A stretch of DNA of 64,000 nt, from positions 124,001-188,000 of the forward strand of contig NZ_CP049037.1 in NCBI RefSeq assembly GCF_011040495.1, read 5' to 3'. Origin of the DNA: Pseudohalocynthiibacter aestuariivivens (GTDB lineage Bacteria; Pseudomonadota; Alphaproteobacteria; Rhodobacterales; Rhodobacteraceae). Positions within the stretch are counted from its first letter, which is position 1. Every line of letters starts with the position of its first letter. The notes below the pieces were generated by a model. That model saw only the letters and a program-made list of their open reading frames with translations. It ran no database searches and was not told the origin of the DNA. Positions 1-9,527 of this stretch are shown piece by piece. A program made the position numbers and the translations under genes.

Positions 1-13
1 GCAAGAATAACAG

Positions 14-46
14 AAAGCCCGGGGCGTCATCACTGACCCGGGCTTT
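14..46. terminator. Bidirectional hairpin terminator downstream of purL
   Basis: A perfect 10-bp inverted repeat (AAAGCCCGGG at 14-23, CCCGGGCTTT at 37-46) encloses a 13-nt loop. The stem ends in T residues on one strand and A on the other, so it could stop transcription from both sides. It lies about 60 bp past the purL stop codon on the minus strand. The plus-strand gene to its left is outside the window. Confidence 0.7.
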
Positions 47-102
47 CATCGTTCTAAGAATACCGGAACGCCCGACCTGCCGTTGGCCGCAGCGTTATGC
101 AT

Positions 103-2268
103 TTATGCGAATTGCTTGGCAAAACTACCCCGGAAAACCTCGGACAATTCCGCCAGCGGCGCAGATGCGCTGCCCAGCGTGACGGCATCACCGGCGAACC
201 GGCCGACGCTCGCGATTGCCACGCCGGATTGCGCTGCGGCGGTCATCAGTGCCTCGGCTTGATCAAAGTTGCAGGCGACCAGATAGCGCCCCTGATCCTC
301 GCCAAACAGCGACGCAGTGTCGTCCGTGTCAAGGATCACGCCGACGCCAGCGGTTTCGGCCATTTCAAACGCAGCGAGTGCCAGACCACCATCGCCCAGG
401 TCGGTGCAGGCGCGGATCATCGCGTGATTGGCGCGGATGAACTCGCCGTTGCGTTTTTCAATCTCCAGATCAACTGGCGGCGCGTCACCCTCGGCGCGGC
501 CAAACACTTCGGCCAGCAACGCGGATTGCCCCAGATGCGATCCAACTTCGCCGATTACCAATGCCACATGGCCCTCGCGGGCAATGCCGGTGATGGCCTC
601 ATCCTCGTGCGCGATCAGGCCGACGGCACCGATTGTCGGCGTTGGCAGGATCGCCGCGCCATCGGTCTCGTTATAAAGCGAAACGTTGCCCGACACGATT
701 GGCATGTCGAGGGCTGCGACCGCGGCACCGATGCCTTTGATCGCGCCAACGAATTGTCCCATGATCTCTGGCTTTTCGGGGTTACCGAAATTGAGGTTGT
801 CCGTGGTGGCCAGCGGCGTGGCCCCCAGCGCCGACAGGTTGCGGTAAGCTTCTGCCACCGCCTGCCGTCCGCCCATCTCGGGGTTGGCCTGAACATAGCG
901 CGGCGTCACGTCCGAGGTGAAGGCCAGCAGCTTGTCCGTGCCATGTACCCGAATCATACCAGCGCCAAGGCCGGGGCCGCGTGCGGTATCGGCCATGACC
1001 ATCGTATCGTATTGTTGGTAGACCCAGTCACGGCTGCAATAGTTCGGTGCGGCGATCAGCAGCTTGAGCGCATCGATAGGATCGACCTGCGGAACTGACG
1101 CGGGATCAAGCGGTTGGGCTGCGGGCGTTTCCACCCATGGACGATCATATTCCGGCGCGGTGCCAGACAATGCGGCCAGCGGCAGATCTGCTTTCACCTC
1201 GCCATTCAGCAGGATCAGGAAACGGTCGTCGGCAATGGTTTCGCCGACGATGGCGAAATCGAGGTCCCATTTTTCGAACACTGCGCGGGCTTCTGCCTCG
1301 AGCGATGGTTCCAGAACCATCAACATGCGTTCCTGGCTCTCTGACAGCATCATTTCATAGGCGGTCATGTTGGCTTCGCGTTGCGGGACTGATTCGAGGT
1401 TCAGTTTGACACCAAGCCCGCCCTTGTCCCCCATTTCCACCGCTGAACAGGTCAGGCCTGCGGCCCCCATGTCCTGAATGGAGATAACGGCCCCGGTTGC
1501 CATCAGTTCAAGCGTGGCTTCCATCAGACGTTTTTCGGTGAAGGGATCGCCGACCTGAACAGTGGGGCGTTTTTCCTCGATCGTGTCATCGAATTCGGCT
1601 GACGCCATCGTGGCCCCGCCGACGCCGTCGCGACCCGTCTTGGCACCCAGATAGACCACCGGACGACCGACACCGGACGCGGCGGAATAGAAAATCTTGT
1701 CCGTATCCGCGAGACCCGCTGCAAACGCATTTACAAGGCAGTTACCGTTATAGGCCGGGTCAAAGCGCAGCTCGCCGCCCACGGTGGGCACGCCGAAACA
1801 GTTGCCGTAGCCGCCAACGCCCGCGACCACACCATGCACCAGCTGGCGTGTCTTGGGGTGATCAGGGGCGCCGAAACTGAGCGAATTCATCGCCGCGACC
1901 GGGCGTGCGCCCATTGTGAACACATCGCGCAGGATGCCGCCGACGCCCGTGGCCGCGCCCTGATAGGGCTCGATATAGGAGGGGTGGTTATGGCTCTCCA
2001 TTTTGAAAACCACACATTGTCCGTCACCGATATCGACGATGCCAGCGTTCTCGCCGGGGCCACAAATCACTTGGCTGCCTGTGGTGGGCAGGGTGCGCAA
2101 CCATTTCTTGGACGACTTGTAAGAGCAATGCTCGTTCCACATGGCCGAAAAGATGCCCAGTTCTGTAAAGCTCGGTTCGCGCCCGATGATTTCCAGAATG
2201 CGCGCATATTCGTCCGGTTTCAGCCCGTGTGCTGCGATCAGATCGGGTGTGATGTCCGGTTCCTGCAT
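103..2268 (-). CDS. purL: Phosphoribosylformylglycinamidine synthase subunit PurL
   Basis: This is the large ATP-dependent subunit of FGAM synthase, which converts FGAR and glutamine-derived ammonia to FGAM in de novo purine synthesis, with PurS and PurQ. The product of about 721 residues has the small-PurL length. It shows the N-terminal block [14 protein letters not shown], the glycine-rich [14 protein letters not shown], the metal/ATP block [19 protein letters not shown] and the second-half [14 protein letters not shown] chose the ATG at 2268, giving [11 protein letters not shown], over a TTG six codons upstream because the conserved N-terminus begins there. PurS and PurQ are not in the window. 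The facing gene is transcribed divergently. The identification is secure; only the start is open. Confidence 0.96.
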   Translation of the reverse strand: MQEPDITPDLIAAHGLKPDEYARILEIIGREPSFTELGIFSAMWNEHCSYKSSKKWLRTLPTTGSQVICGPGENAGIVDIGDGQCVVFKMESHNHPSYIEPYQGAATGVGGILRDVFTMGARPVAAMNSLSFGAPDHPKTRQLVHGVVAGVGGYGNCFGVPTVGGELRFDPAYNGNCLVNAFAAGLADTDKIFYSAASGVGRPVVYLGAKTGRDGVGGATMASAEFDDTIEEKRPTVQVGDPFTEKRLMEATLELMATGAVISIQDMGAAGLTCSAVEMGDKGGLGVKLNLESVPQREANMTAYEMMLSESQERMLMVLEPSLEAEARAVFEKWDLDFAIVGETIADDRFLILLNGEVKADLPLAALSGTAPEYDRPWVETPAAQPLDPASVPQVDPIDALKLLIAAPNYCSRDWVYQQYDTMVMADTARGPGLGAGMIRVHGTDKLLAFTSDVTPRYVQANPEMGGRQAVAEAYRNLSALGATPLATTDNLNFGNPEKPEIMGQFVGAIKGIGAAVAALDMPIVSGNVSLYNETDGAAILPTPTIGAVGLIAHEDEAITGIAREGHVALVIGEVGSHLGQSALLAEVFGRAEGDAPPVDLEIEKRNGEFIRANHAMIRACTDLGDGGLALAAFEMAETAGVGVILDTDDTASLFGEDQGRYLVACNFDQAEALMTAAAQSGVAIASVGRFAGDAVTLGSASAPLAELSEVFRGSFAKQFA

Positions 2269-2463
2269 GGCTTGATAGTTCCCCAAAAATACGGCTTCGG
2301 CGCTTCTTTAGAGTGTTTCGCGTCCAACCTGAAGTACTCAGTTGACGCAGCGAGGAAGAGACCCTTCGCGGGGGTGGGGCATTCTACGTTTGCGGTGCGA
2401 ACTATGGAAGGCTTGACCCGAGCGGTTTTGCCCGATCCTATGCGCCGAAAGATTGGAGAAACC

Positions 2464-3495
2464 ATGAGATTATTTGAAAACCCATGGCGCGGCACAGGGC
2501 TGCCAGAGGAGGTGCTGCATGGCGCACCTGCGCCCAGCATCGACGCGGACGCACCAAGGGCACTGCTGGAGAAATGTCCGGCGGCCGCGATCACGCCGCT
2601 GGTGAAGGTCGAAGGGTTTGGTGCGGAGGTTTGGGTCAAGGACGAACGTGGACGGATGGGGCTTGGCAGTTTCAAGGCACTTGGCGCGGCGTATGTAATC
2701 GCACATGCCGCTGTCGAGACAGGCGCGACGGATTTGCGAACTGCGTTGACGGGCCGAACCTATGTCACGGCCAGTGCGGGCAATCACGGGCTATCGGTTG
2801 CGGCGGGCGCGTCGGCGTTCGGGGCGAGGGCTGTCGTTTATCTGGCGGATACTGTGCCGGACAGTTTTGCCCTGCGCCTAAGGGCCAAGGGGGCAGAAGT
2901 GGTGCGCGCGGGATCGGATTACCAGCAAAGCATGGACGCGGCCATGCACGCCGCAGAACACGAAGGCTGGACATTGCTGTCAGATTCGTCGTGGCCGGGA
3001 TATTTTGAAATCCCGCATCGTCTTATGGAGGGGTATCTGGCGATGGCCGCCGAGGCGGCAGAAGCGATGCCATCGCCCCCCACGCACATCATGCTGCAAG
3101 CCGGGGTTGGCGGTCTGGCGGGGGCGGCTGCGGCCTATTTCCGCAAGGTCTGGGGGGATGGGCCGCGTATCATCGTGGTCGAACCGGACGCTGCACCTGC
3201 GTTGCAGGCCAGCATCGAGGCAGGCCACGCGGTCAATGCGCCGGGGCCTGTGTCCAACATGGGACGTCTGGATTGCAAGGAACCGTCGCTGATTGCGCTG
3301 CACGGGCTGGCGCGCGATGCGGATGCATTTGCGTTGATTTCCGATGCCGAAGCATCGGATATTTTGCCAAAACTGGCGCGGCAGGGGTTAGCCAGCACGC
3401 CGTCGGGCGCGGCAGGTCTGGCGGCACTGGCCTGTATGGATGCGGCTCAGGACGCGCGGGTACTATGTATCCTCAGCGAAGAGCCGGACGCGTGA
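2464..3495 (+). CDS. PLP-dependent lyase, diaminopropionate ammonia-lyase-like
   Basis: A fold-type II PLP enzyme of about 343 residues. The Schiff-base lysine is K71 in GLGSFKALGAAY, the phosphate/substrate loop is SAGNHGLSVAAGA, and the glycine-rich phosphate cup is LQAGVGGLAGAAA. This pattern fits diaminopropionate ammonia-lyase (2,3-diaminopropionate to pyruvate and ammonia), although the family is usually near 400 residues, so threonine/serine dehydratase-like specificity is possible. The ATG at 2464 is preceded by GGAGAA at about 8 nt; longer in-frame openings run antisense to purL and were discarded. Its TGA overlaps the ATG of the next gene by one base (TGATG), which implies translational coupling to the M24 peptidase and an amino-acid or peptide scavenging role. 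Confidence 0.8.
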   Translation: MRLFENPWRGTGLPEEVLHGAPAPSIDADAPRALLEKCPAAAITPLVKVEGFGAEVWVKDERGRMGLGSFKALGAAYVIAHAAVETGATDLRTALTGRTYVTASAGNHGLSVAAGASAFGARAVVYLADTVPDSFALRLRAKGAEVVRAGSDYQQSMDAAMHAAEHEGWTLLSDSSWPGYFEIPHRLMEGYLAMAAEAAEAMPSPPTHIMLQAGVGGLAGAAAAYFRKVWGDGPRIIVVEPDAAPALQASIEAGHAVNAPGPVSNMGRLDCKEPSLIALHGLARDADAFALISDAEASDILPKLARQGLASTPSGAAGLAALACMDAAQDARVLCILSEEPDA

Positions 3496-4622
3496 TGCGC
3501 GGGTTTGAGCGCGCTGAATACGCCGCGCGACTGGGGGCGGCTCAAAGCCGCATGGACGCCGCTGGGCTGGGGGCGCTCCTGCTGACGACCGAGGCCGATC
3601 TACGCTATTTTAGCGGCTTCCTGACGCGGTTTTGGGAAAGCCCAAGTCGCCCGTGGTTCCTGATCCTGCCGCGATCGGGCGCACCTGTTGCGGTGATCCC
3701 GTCGATCGGGGCAGAACTGATGGCGAAAACATGGGTTGAGGACATCCGCACATGGGCCGCGCCCGATCCTTGGGATGATGGCATCAGCCTGTTGGCCGAC
3801 GCGCTGCGCGAGATTGGTGGCCCGGTCGGGGTGCCATCGGGGCGAGAGACGCATCTACGCATGCCGCTGGGCGATTTCGAGCTGCTCAAGGCGGCCAGCG
3901 GGCTGTCCTTTGTCGATGGCCATGGGATCGTCGCAAGCCTGCGCGCGGTGAAATCAGAGGCGGAAATCGCCAAGATTGCAAAGGTTTGCGCGATTGCAGG
4001 CCGCGCTTTTGACCGGGTGCCCGAGATTGCCCAAGCGGGTGTGCCACTGGATCGCGTGTTTCGCGATTTTCAAAGATTGCTGTTGGAGGAAGGGGCCGAT
4101 TGGGTGCCATATCTGGCAGGCGGCGCGGGTCCGAATGGTTATTCAGATGTGATTTCACCCGCGAGCGAGACACCGCTGGCGGCTGGTGATGTGTTGATGT
4201 TGGACACCGGGGCCGTGAAGGATGGGTATTTCTGTGATTATGACAGGAATTTCGCGATCGGAGAACCGGGCAAAGCGGCGCGCGATGCGCATGCGCGGCT
4301 GATTGAGGCCACGATGGCAGGGCTTGAGGCCGCGACGGTGGGGGCCTTAGCCAGCGATGTGTTCTCGGCGATGGCAGCGATCACCGGCGGCGGCGAAGGT
4401 GCCGGACGGCTGGGGCATGGGCTGGGCATGCAGTTGACCGAAGGACTGTCGCTATCGGCCAAGGATGACAGCGTGTTGCGTGCGGGCATGGTGATCACGC
4501 TGGAGCCGGGGATAGACGTGGCGCCGGGGCGTTTGATGGTGCACGAGGAGAATATCGTGATCCGCGAGGACGGTCCCGAACGGCTGACATCGTTTTCGGG
4601 GGCTGAAATGCCCGTGATCTGA
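3495..4622 (+). CDS. M24-family metallopeptidase (Xaa-Pro peptidase-like)
   Basis: A 375-residue pita-bread peptidase. The five expected metal ligands are all visible: D in LDTGAVKDGYFCDYD (both aspartates), H in GRLGHGLGMQLTEG, E in ITLEPGIDV and E in MVHEENIVI. The N-terminal creatinase-like domain includes LLLTTEADLRYFSGF. The family includes proline dipeptidases, creatinase, ectoine hydrolase DoeA and DMSP lyase DddP, and sequence reading alone does not decide the substrate. It is coupled by a one-base stop/start overlap to the upstream PLP lyase, which suggests it releases or processes an amino-acid derivative for that lyase. The start follows from the overlap and the N-terminus MRGFERAEYAARL. 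Confidence 0.82.
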   Translation: MRGFERAEYAARLGAAQSRMDAAGLGALLLTTEADLRYFSGFLTRFWESPSRPWFLILPRSGAPVAVIPSIGAELMAKTWVEDIRTWAAPDPWDDGISLLADALREIGGPVGVPSGRETHLRMPLGDFELLKAASGLSFVDGHGIVASLRAVKSEAEIAKIAKVCAIAGRAFDRVPEIAQAGVPLDRVFRDFQRLLLEEGADWVPYLAGGAGPNGYSDVISPASETPLAAGDVLMLDTGAVKDGYFCDYDRNFAIGEPGKAARDAHARLIEATMAGLEAATVGALASDVFSAMAAITGGGEGAGRLGHGLGMQLTEGLSLSAKDDSVLRAGMVITLEPGIDVAPGRLMVHEENIVIREDGPERLTSFSGAEMPVI

Positions 4623-4632
4623 TACGGACGGC

Positions 4633-4653
4633 AGAAAATTCTGCGAATTTTCT
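4633..4653. terminator. AT-rich hairpin between convergent genes
   Basis: A perfect 9-bp inverted repeat (AGAAAATTC at 4633-4641, GAATTTTCT at 4645-4653) with a TGC loop sits in the 63-bp gap between the convergent M24 peptidase and mazG genes. It has no clear U tract and the stem is AT-rich, so it is a weak candidate for a shared terminator. It could also be a protein-binding palindrome. Confidence 0.4.
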
Positions 4654-4685
4654 AAACAAAGACGTTTCGGCGAGAGATCCGGGGG

Positions 4686-5510
4686 CTAGCGGGACCGGCG
4701 TTTTTCTTCGCTCTTGGCGTGGTCCCAGAGCGCATCCATTTCCGCAAGATCGCTGTCTTGAGGCGATTTCCCGGATGCGGCCAGTAGTGCCTCGATCCGT
4801 TCGAACCTGCGGGTGAACTTGGCGTTTGCTCCGCGCAGCGCGGCCTCCGGATCAATGTTCATATGTCGTGCGAGGTTGGCCATGACAAAGAGCAGGTCAC
4901 CGAACTCTTCTTCGGTATGATCTGCATCACCGCTGGCGGCGGCTTCTTGCAGCTCGGTCATTTCCTCGGCGATCTTGTCCAGCACCTGAGTCGTGTGCGG
5001 CCAATCGAACCCGACCCGCGCCGCGCGCTTTTGCAATTTGACCGCGCGCAAGAGCGCAGGGAGGCCAAGGGCGACACCAGATAGCGTGCCAGTCTCGGCA
5101 CGTTCCGCGCGTTCAGCGGCCTTGACGGTTTCCCAATCGCGGGTCTGTTGTTCGGGAGATTTGTCGCGGCTTTCGGTGCCAAAGACATGCGGATGACGTG
5201 CCACCATCTTGTCCGAGATGGCCTGTGCGACATCGTCGAAGGAAAAATGCTCCTCATCCTGCGCGATCTGGGCGTGGAAAACGACCTGAAGCAGCAAATC
5301 ACCCAGTTCACTGCGCAGATCAGTCCAGTCGGCGCGGTCGATTGCGTCTGCGACTTCGTAGGCTTCTTCGATCGTGTAGGGGGCGATGGATGCGAAATTC
5401 TGTTCTATATCCCAAGGGCAGCCGGATTCAGGGTCACGCAAGCGGCGCATGATTTCCAGCAACCGTGGCATGCCGCCGTTGGGGTCGTTGATGAGTGCGT
5501 TATCGGGCAT
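4686..5510 (-). CDS. mazG: Nucleoside triphosphate pyrophosphohydrolase MazG
   Basis: MazG hydrolyses (d)NTPs to NMP and PPi, a house-cleaning and stringent-response-modulating activity. The product of about 274 residues has the two tandem MazG domains of the E. coli-type enzyme: the first with CPWDIEQNFASI, IEEAYEVADAI and SELGDLLLQVVFHA, the second with EEFGDLLFVMANLARHMN, so both EExx(D/E) helical metal-binding patterns are present. An in-frame GTG gives a 20-residue extension to 5570 that would almost reach the divergent amidohydrolase start. I prefer the ATG at 5510 because the conserved N-terminal domain follows closely. It is transcribed away from the amidohydrolase-agmatinase pair. 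Confidence 0.92.
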   Translation of the reverse strand: MPDNALINDPNGGMPRLLEIMRRLRDPESGCPWDIEQNFASIAPYTIEEAYEVADAIDRADWTDLRSELGDLLLQVVFHAQIAQDEEHFSFDDVAQAISDKMVARHPHVFGTESRDKSPEQQTRDWETVKAAERAERAETGTLSGVALGLPALLRAVKLQKRAARVGFDWPHTTQVLDKIAEEMTELQEAAASGDADHTEEEFGDLLFVMANLARHMNIDPEAALRGANAKFTRRFERIEALLAASGKSPQDSDLAEMDALWDHAKSEEKRRSR

Positions 5511-5572
5511 TGCGTCAGGGTCCGGTTTGGGTTTGAGTGCAAGTTGCCGGGCAATGATGGAGGAGTCCACCC

Positions 5573-6736
5573 GTGGCTGTAATCAATCGCATCGCGGGTT
5601 TTGCTGATGAGATGGCCGTTTGGCGGCGTCACCTGCACACGCGGCCTGAAATCGGGTTCGACTGCCACGAAACAGCCGCCTACGTCGTGGAACAAATGCG
5701 CAGTTTCGGGATCACGCAAATCGAGACCGGGATTGCAACCAGCGGGATTGTGGCGATCATCGAAGGACACGGCGAGGGGCCGACCATCGGGTTGCGGGCC
5801 GATATTGACGCACTGCCGATCACCGAGACGACAGGGGCGGATTGGTCGAGCCAGATCAACGGCGCGATGCATGCCTGTGGCCACGATGGTCACACGACCA
5901 TGCTATTAGGGGCCGCGCGCTATCTGGCCGAGACGCGCAACTTTCGCGGCCGCGTCGCGCTGATCTTTCAGCCCGCCGAAGAAGGGCCGGGCGGTGGTCG
6001 CGTGATGGTCGAAGAGGGTGTCATGGACCGCTATGACATCGGTGAGGTTTATGCGCTGCACACCATGCCGGGGCTGCCACTGGGTGCGTTTTCGACGACT
6101 CCGGGGCCGATTATGGCGGCCGTGGATACCTTTCACATTGATGTAACCGGACGTGGCGGGCATGCGGCATTTCCGCATCAGACCGCCGACCCGGTGGTGG
6201 CGTGCTGCGGCATCGTGCAGGCGATCCAGACCATCGTTAGCCGCAATAATTATGCTTTGGATGATCTGGTGATTTCGGTCACGCAGATACATACCGGAAG
6301 CGCCGAAAACATCGTGCCTGAAATGGCCTATATAAACGGAACTATTCGTTGTTTTGACAACGACTTGCGTGACTTTGTGAAAGTCAGGCTAGAAGAAATT
6401 GTCGCCGGTCAGGCGGCGTCTTATGGCGTCTCAGCAGAGCTGCGGATCGAGGTGGGATACCCTCCAACCGTGAACCACGCGGCGCAGACCGAGTTTGCTG
6501 CGGGTGTCGCCCGAGAGATATCGGGCGAGGAAGCTGTTGCCACTGACCGCACCCGAGAGATGGGGGCGGAGGATTTCGCTTACATGCTGAATGCGCGCCC
6601 CGGCGCCTATCTTTTCCTTGGGCAGGGCGAGGCTGCGGGTTTGCATCACCCGAAGTTTGATTTCAACGACGACGCGGCGCCGATCGGGGCGTCCTTTTTC
6701 GCCCGGCTCGTAGAGCGGGCGCAACCAGTGGAGTGA
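5573..6736 (+). CDS. M20-family amidohydrolase (hippurate/N-acyl-amino-acid hydrolase-like)
   Basis: A 387-residue zinc amidohydrolase of the M20D type. Metal-binding features are HACGHDGHTTM (first His and Asp), FQPAEEGPGGG (catalytic and bridging Glu pair), LHTMPGLPLG, and a C-terminal H in AAGLHHPKFDF. A dimerisation domain occupies roughly residues 185-300. The start is a GTG at 5573, decided by a strong GGAGGAG at 5559-5565, 7 nt upstream. It lies 42 bp upstream of an agmatinase-family gene, so the pair may act on an N-acylated or guanidino compound. Members of this family hydrolyse hippurate, N-acetyl-amino acids or IAA conjugates; the true substrate is not deducible here. Confidence 0.88.
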   Translation: MAVINRIAGFADEMAVWRRHLHTRPEIGFDCHETAAYVVEQMRSFGITQIETGIATSGIVAIIEGHGEGPTIGLRADIDALPITETTGADWSSQINGAMHACGHDGHTTMLLGAARYLAETRNFRGRVALIFQPAEEGPGGGRVMVEEGVMDRYDIGEVYALHTMPGLPLGAFSTTPGPIMAAVDTFHIDVTGRGGHAAFPHQTADPVVACCGIVQAIQTIVSRNNYALDDLVISVTQIHTGSAENIVPEMAYINGTIRCFDNDLRDFVKVRLEEIVAGQAASYGVSAELRIEVGYPPTVNHAAQTEFAAGVAREISGEEAVATDRTREMGAEDFAYMLNARPGAYLFLGQGEAAGLHHPKFDFNDDAAPIGASFFARLVERAQPVE

Positions 6737-6778
6737 TGGTGCATAGCGCCGATCCATTGATAAAAGGAGGAATGATTT

Positions 6779-7744
6779 ATGTCATTGAGTGAGGCTAATT
6801 CCGAGGTTGATCAGGCATTTACGCGCAAAACATTGCGTGGACAGACCTATGAGAACACCTTTGGTGGGGCGACGTCGTTCCTGCGCCGTAGATACACCAA
6901 GGACCTGAGCGGGGTGGATATTGCCGTCACGGGTGTGCCGTTTGATCAGGCCGTGACCAACCGGACCGGCACACGGTTTGGGCCGCGCGCGATCCGCGAG
7001 GCCAGTGCGCTTCAGACGGCTGATGCACCGTATGGCTGGGGGTATGACGCGCTGGAGGTGCTGGATATCATCGACTACGGCGATCTGGCCTTTGATTACG
7101 CGATGGTGCCAGAATTCCCTGGCCGGTTAACCGAGCATATCCGCACCATTCTGGCCGCTGACGTGTCCAGCGTTGTGCTGGGGGGCGATCACTATATCAG
7201 CTTTCCGATTCTCAAGGCTTATGCCGAGAAATTCGGACCAATGTCGCTGTTGCAGTTCGATGCGCATACCGACACGTGGGAAGATGACAACATGGACCGG
7301 ATCGACCATGGCACAATGTTCTACAAGGCAATCAAGCTGGGATTGATCGATCCGGCACGATCTGTTCAGGTGGGCATCCGCACCACCGTACCGGATCCGA
7401 TGGGCATGAATATCATTGATGCGCGCGAGGTGCACGAGCGCGGACCGGTGGAAACGGCAAAGAAGATCAAGAAGATACTCGGCGATCATCCAACCTACCT
7501 TAGCTTTGATATCGACGGGCTTGACCCTGCCTATGCCCCCGGCACAGGCACACCGGTCTGGGGCGGGCTGAGTAGCGGACAGGCGTCGATCATCCTGCGC
7601 GATCTGGCGGGGATCAATATCAAAGGTGGTGATATTGTAGAAGTCTCGCCGCCCTATGACACCACCGGGGCGACGGCAATCGCGGGTGCGCATGTGGCGA
7701 CGGCGCTGATTTGCCTGCTGGGCTGGGATAAACGCGACCGATGA
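6779..7744 (+). CDS. speB: Agmatinase-family ureohydrolase
   Basis: A binuclear-manganese ureohydrolase of 321 residues. The family signatures are GGDHYISFPI, LLQFDAHTDTW and the extended SFDIDGLDPAYAPGTG, which together supply the His/Asp metal ligands. Agmatinase splits agmatine to putrescine and urea; paralogues act on guanidinobutyrate, guanidinopropionate or proclavaminate, so the symbol is by family. The ATG at 6779 is preceded by AAAGGAGG at about 8 nt. Linkage to an M20 amidohydrolase suggests catabolism of a substituted guanidine rather than, or besides, polyamine synthesis. Confidence 0.85.
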   Translation: MSLSEANSEVDQAFTRKTLRGQTYENTFGGATSFLRRRYTKDLSGVDIAVTGVPFDQAVTNRTGTRFGPRAIREASALQTADAPYGWGYDALEVLDIIDYGDLAFDYAMVPEFPGRLTEHIRTILAADVSSVVLGGDHYISFPILKAYAEKFGPMSLLQFDAHTDTWEDDNMDRIDHGTMFYKAIKLGLIDPARSVQVGIRTTVPDPMGMNIIDAREVHERGPVETAKKIKKILGDHPTYLSFDIDGLDPAYAPGTGTPVWGGLSSGQASIILRDLAGINIKGGDIVEVSPPYDTTGATAIAGAHVATALICLLGWDKRDR

Positions 7745-7787
7745 TGCGGGATGTGATCTGGCGTAAGTATTTGAAGGCCAGTGAAAG

Positions 7788-8195
7788 ATGAAGTGGGCTA
7801 TGTGGCTGGGCCTGTTTACCGTGGCGCTGTTGGGGGTTTGGGCGTGGGTGCGCCTGGCACCGTCCGATGCGACGCGATGGCATGTTATGCCGTCACAGGT
7901 AGCGGATACCGATATGCCGAGTGGTGCGATGCGTGTCGTTGCAGCGGATTTGGCGCAGCTCGACACAGTGATCCGGGCGACGCCGCGAACCGTGGTTTTG
8001 GCGGGATCGGTTGAGAGTGGGATGATTACCTATGTAACCCGCTCGAAAGTGGTCGGTTTTCCCGACTACACAACGGTGCGGCGCAACGGCGAAAAGATCG
8101 AGATTTACGGTCGGTTGCGATTCGGCAAATCTGATCTAGGAGTCAACGCGACCCGTGTCGATGGCTGGTTGGAGGCTCTGAGGCAGCGCGGATGA
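7788..8195 (+). CDS. DUF1499-family membrane-anchored protein
   Basis: A 135-residue protein with one N-terminal hydrophobic segment (about residues 4-22, WAMWLGLFTVALLGVWAWV), which may be an uncleaved anchor or signal. The soluble part has the DUF1499 look, with VESGMITYVTRSKVVGFPDYTTV and a basic C-terminus. The function of the family is unknown. It lies 43 bp after the agmatinase-like gene on the same strand, and its last 60 bp overlap the 3' end of a convergent small secreted protein gene. Confidence 0.7.
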   Translation: MKWAMWLGLFTVALLGVWAWVRLAPSDATRWHVMPSQVADTDMPSGAMRVVAADLAQLDTVIRATPRTVVLAGSVESGMITYVTRSKVVGFPDYTTVRRNGEKIEIYGRLRFGKSDLGVNATRVDGWLEALRQRG

Positions 8196-8414
8196 CAGAC
8201 AACCGTCTGAAATCTTGCGCCACATTGGCACGTTCAGGGACATCTGACACTGTGCCATGAACATCTGGCCATCCACATGCAGGCAGGTCATTTCGCCCAG
8301 TTCCATGCGCGAGCCGGTCTTGTCGGTACAATAACAATCGACGGTCTGGCCGCCTATGGTCGCGTCGGCCAGTGCAGGAGATGCGATCAGCGTGAGCAAC
8401 AAAATCTTTTTCAT
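8136..8414 (-). CDS. Small secreted cysteine-containing protein
   Basis: I do not recognise a named family. The 92-residue product starts MKKILLLTLIASPALA, a clear Sec signal peptide with a probable cut after ALA, and the mature part of about 76 residues has five cysteines (Y-C-YC-T, MTCLHV, AQCQMS, DGCLSS), suggesting disulfides in the periplasm. A longer reading frame to 8501 has a non-signal extension, so I chose the ATG at 8414. The gene is convergent with the DUF1499 gene and overlaps its last 60 bp. It is divergent from prfA, with 63 bp between starts. Confidence 0.65.
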   Translation of the reverse strand: MKKILLLTLIASPALADATIGGQTVDCYCTDKTGSRMELGEMTCLHVDGQMFMAQCQMSLNVPMWRKISDGCLSSALPQSLQPAIDTGRVDS

Positions 8415-8477
8415 GGGCGAATTATAGCATAGCTCCAGCACTTGACCAATCACAGTTGATAGGGGACACCCGCGCGC

Positions 8478-9527
8478 ATGGTTCCAATGGACAGACTTCA
8501 ACAGATCGCAGAGCGGTTCGAGTATCTGGAAGCCAAGATGGCGACCGGGGGTGGCGATATTGCGGCCCTAGGGCGGGAATATTCGGAATTGCGACCGGTG
8601 GTCGACGAAATCCGCACCTACCGGCAGGTGCTGGATGACATCGAAGGGGCCGAGGCGATGCTGGATGACCCGGAGATGAAGGCGCTGGCCGAGGATGAGC
8701 TGCACGCGCTGCGCGACCGTCTGCCGGGGCTGGAGGCGGCGCTACAATTGGCGCTGTTGCCCAAAGATGCCGCCGATGCGCGTCCTGCGATGGTCGAGAT
8801 CCGACCCGGAACCGGGGGCGAGGAAGCGGCGCTGTTTGCGGCGGATCTGCTGCGGATGTATCAACGCTATTCAGAGGCGCGCGGCTGGACCTTTGACATC
8901 ATTGAAGAACAGCAGAGCGAATTGGGCGGTATTCGCGAGGTTGTAGCGCATGTGAAAGGCGCGAATGTCTTTGCTCGGCTGAAGTTCGAGAGCGGTGTGC
9001 ACAGGGTGCAACGCGTGCCCGAGACAGAGAGCGGCGGGCGCATTCACACCTCGGCGGCGACTGTGGCAGTGCTGCCTGAGGCGGAAGATGTCGATATTCA
9101 GATCGACGCGAATGATCTGCGGATCGACACGATGCGCAGTTCTGGTGCGGGTGGGCAGCATGTGAACACCACCGATTCAGCTGTGCGCATTACTCATATT
9201 CCGTCGGGCATCGTGGTTACGAGTTCGGAGAAATCGCAGCATCGCAACCGCGAGATCGCGATGCAGGTGTTGAAAACCCGTCTGTTTGATCTGGAGCGCC
9301 AGCGCGTAGACAGCGAACGTTCGGCCAATCGTGCGGCGCAGGTGGGCAGCGGTGATCGCTCCGAGCGGATCAGGACCTATAATTTTCCACAAGGGCGCAT
9401 GACCGACCATCGGATCAATCTGACGCTCTATAAGCTGGATCAAGTCATGCAGGGTGATCTGGATGAGGTGATCGACGCGCTTACTGCGGATGCGCAGGCT
9501 ACCATGCTGGCGGAAATGGGCGCATGA
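8478..9527 (+). CDS. prfA: Peptide chain release factor 1
   Basis: RF1 recognises UAA and UAG stop codons and triggers peptidyl-tRNA hydrolysis. The 349-residue product carries the catalytic GGQ in [18 protein letters not shown], the glutamine of which is the methylation target of PrmC, encoded immediately downstream. The region [20 protein letters not shown] is also typical. The start is the ATG at 8478 (MVPMDRLQQ); the ATG three codons later is possible because the conserved part begins [11 protein letters not shown]. The stop overlaps the prmC start by four bases, so the two are translationally coupled. Confidence 0.96.
   Translation: MVPMDRLQQIAERFEYLEAKMATGGGDIAALGREYSELRPVVDEIRTYRQVLDDIEGAEAMLDDPEMKALAEDELHALRDRLPGLEAALQLALLPKDAADARPAMVEIRPGTGGEEAALFAADLLRMYQRYSEARGWTFDIIEEQQSELGGIREVVAHVKGANVFARLKFESGVHRVQRVPETESGGRIHTSAATVAVLPEAEDVDIQIDANDLRIDTMRSSGAGGQHVNTTDSAVRITHIPSGIVVTSSEKSQHRNREIAMQVLKTRLFDLERQRVDSERSANRAAQVGSGDRSERIRTYNFPQGRMTDHRINLTLYKLDQVMQGDLDEVIDALTADAQATMLAEMGA

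Noticed and set aside
97..1098. A 333-codon plus-strand open frame antisense to purL
   Set aside because: It lies wholly inside purL on the opposite strand, has a low-complexity Arg/Gly/His-rich translation and no family pattern. It is a high-GC shadow frame.
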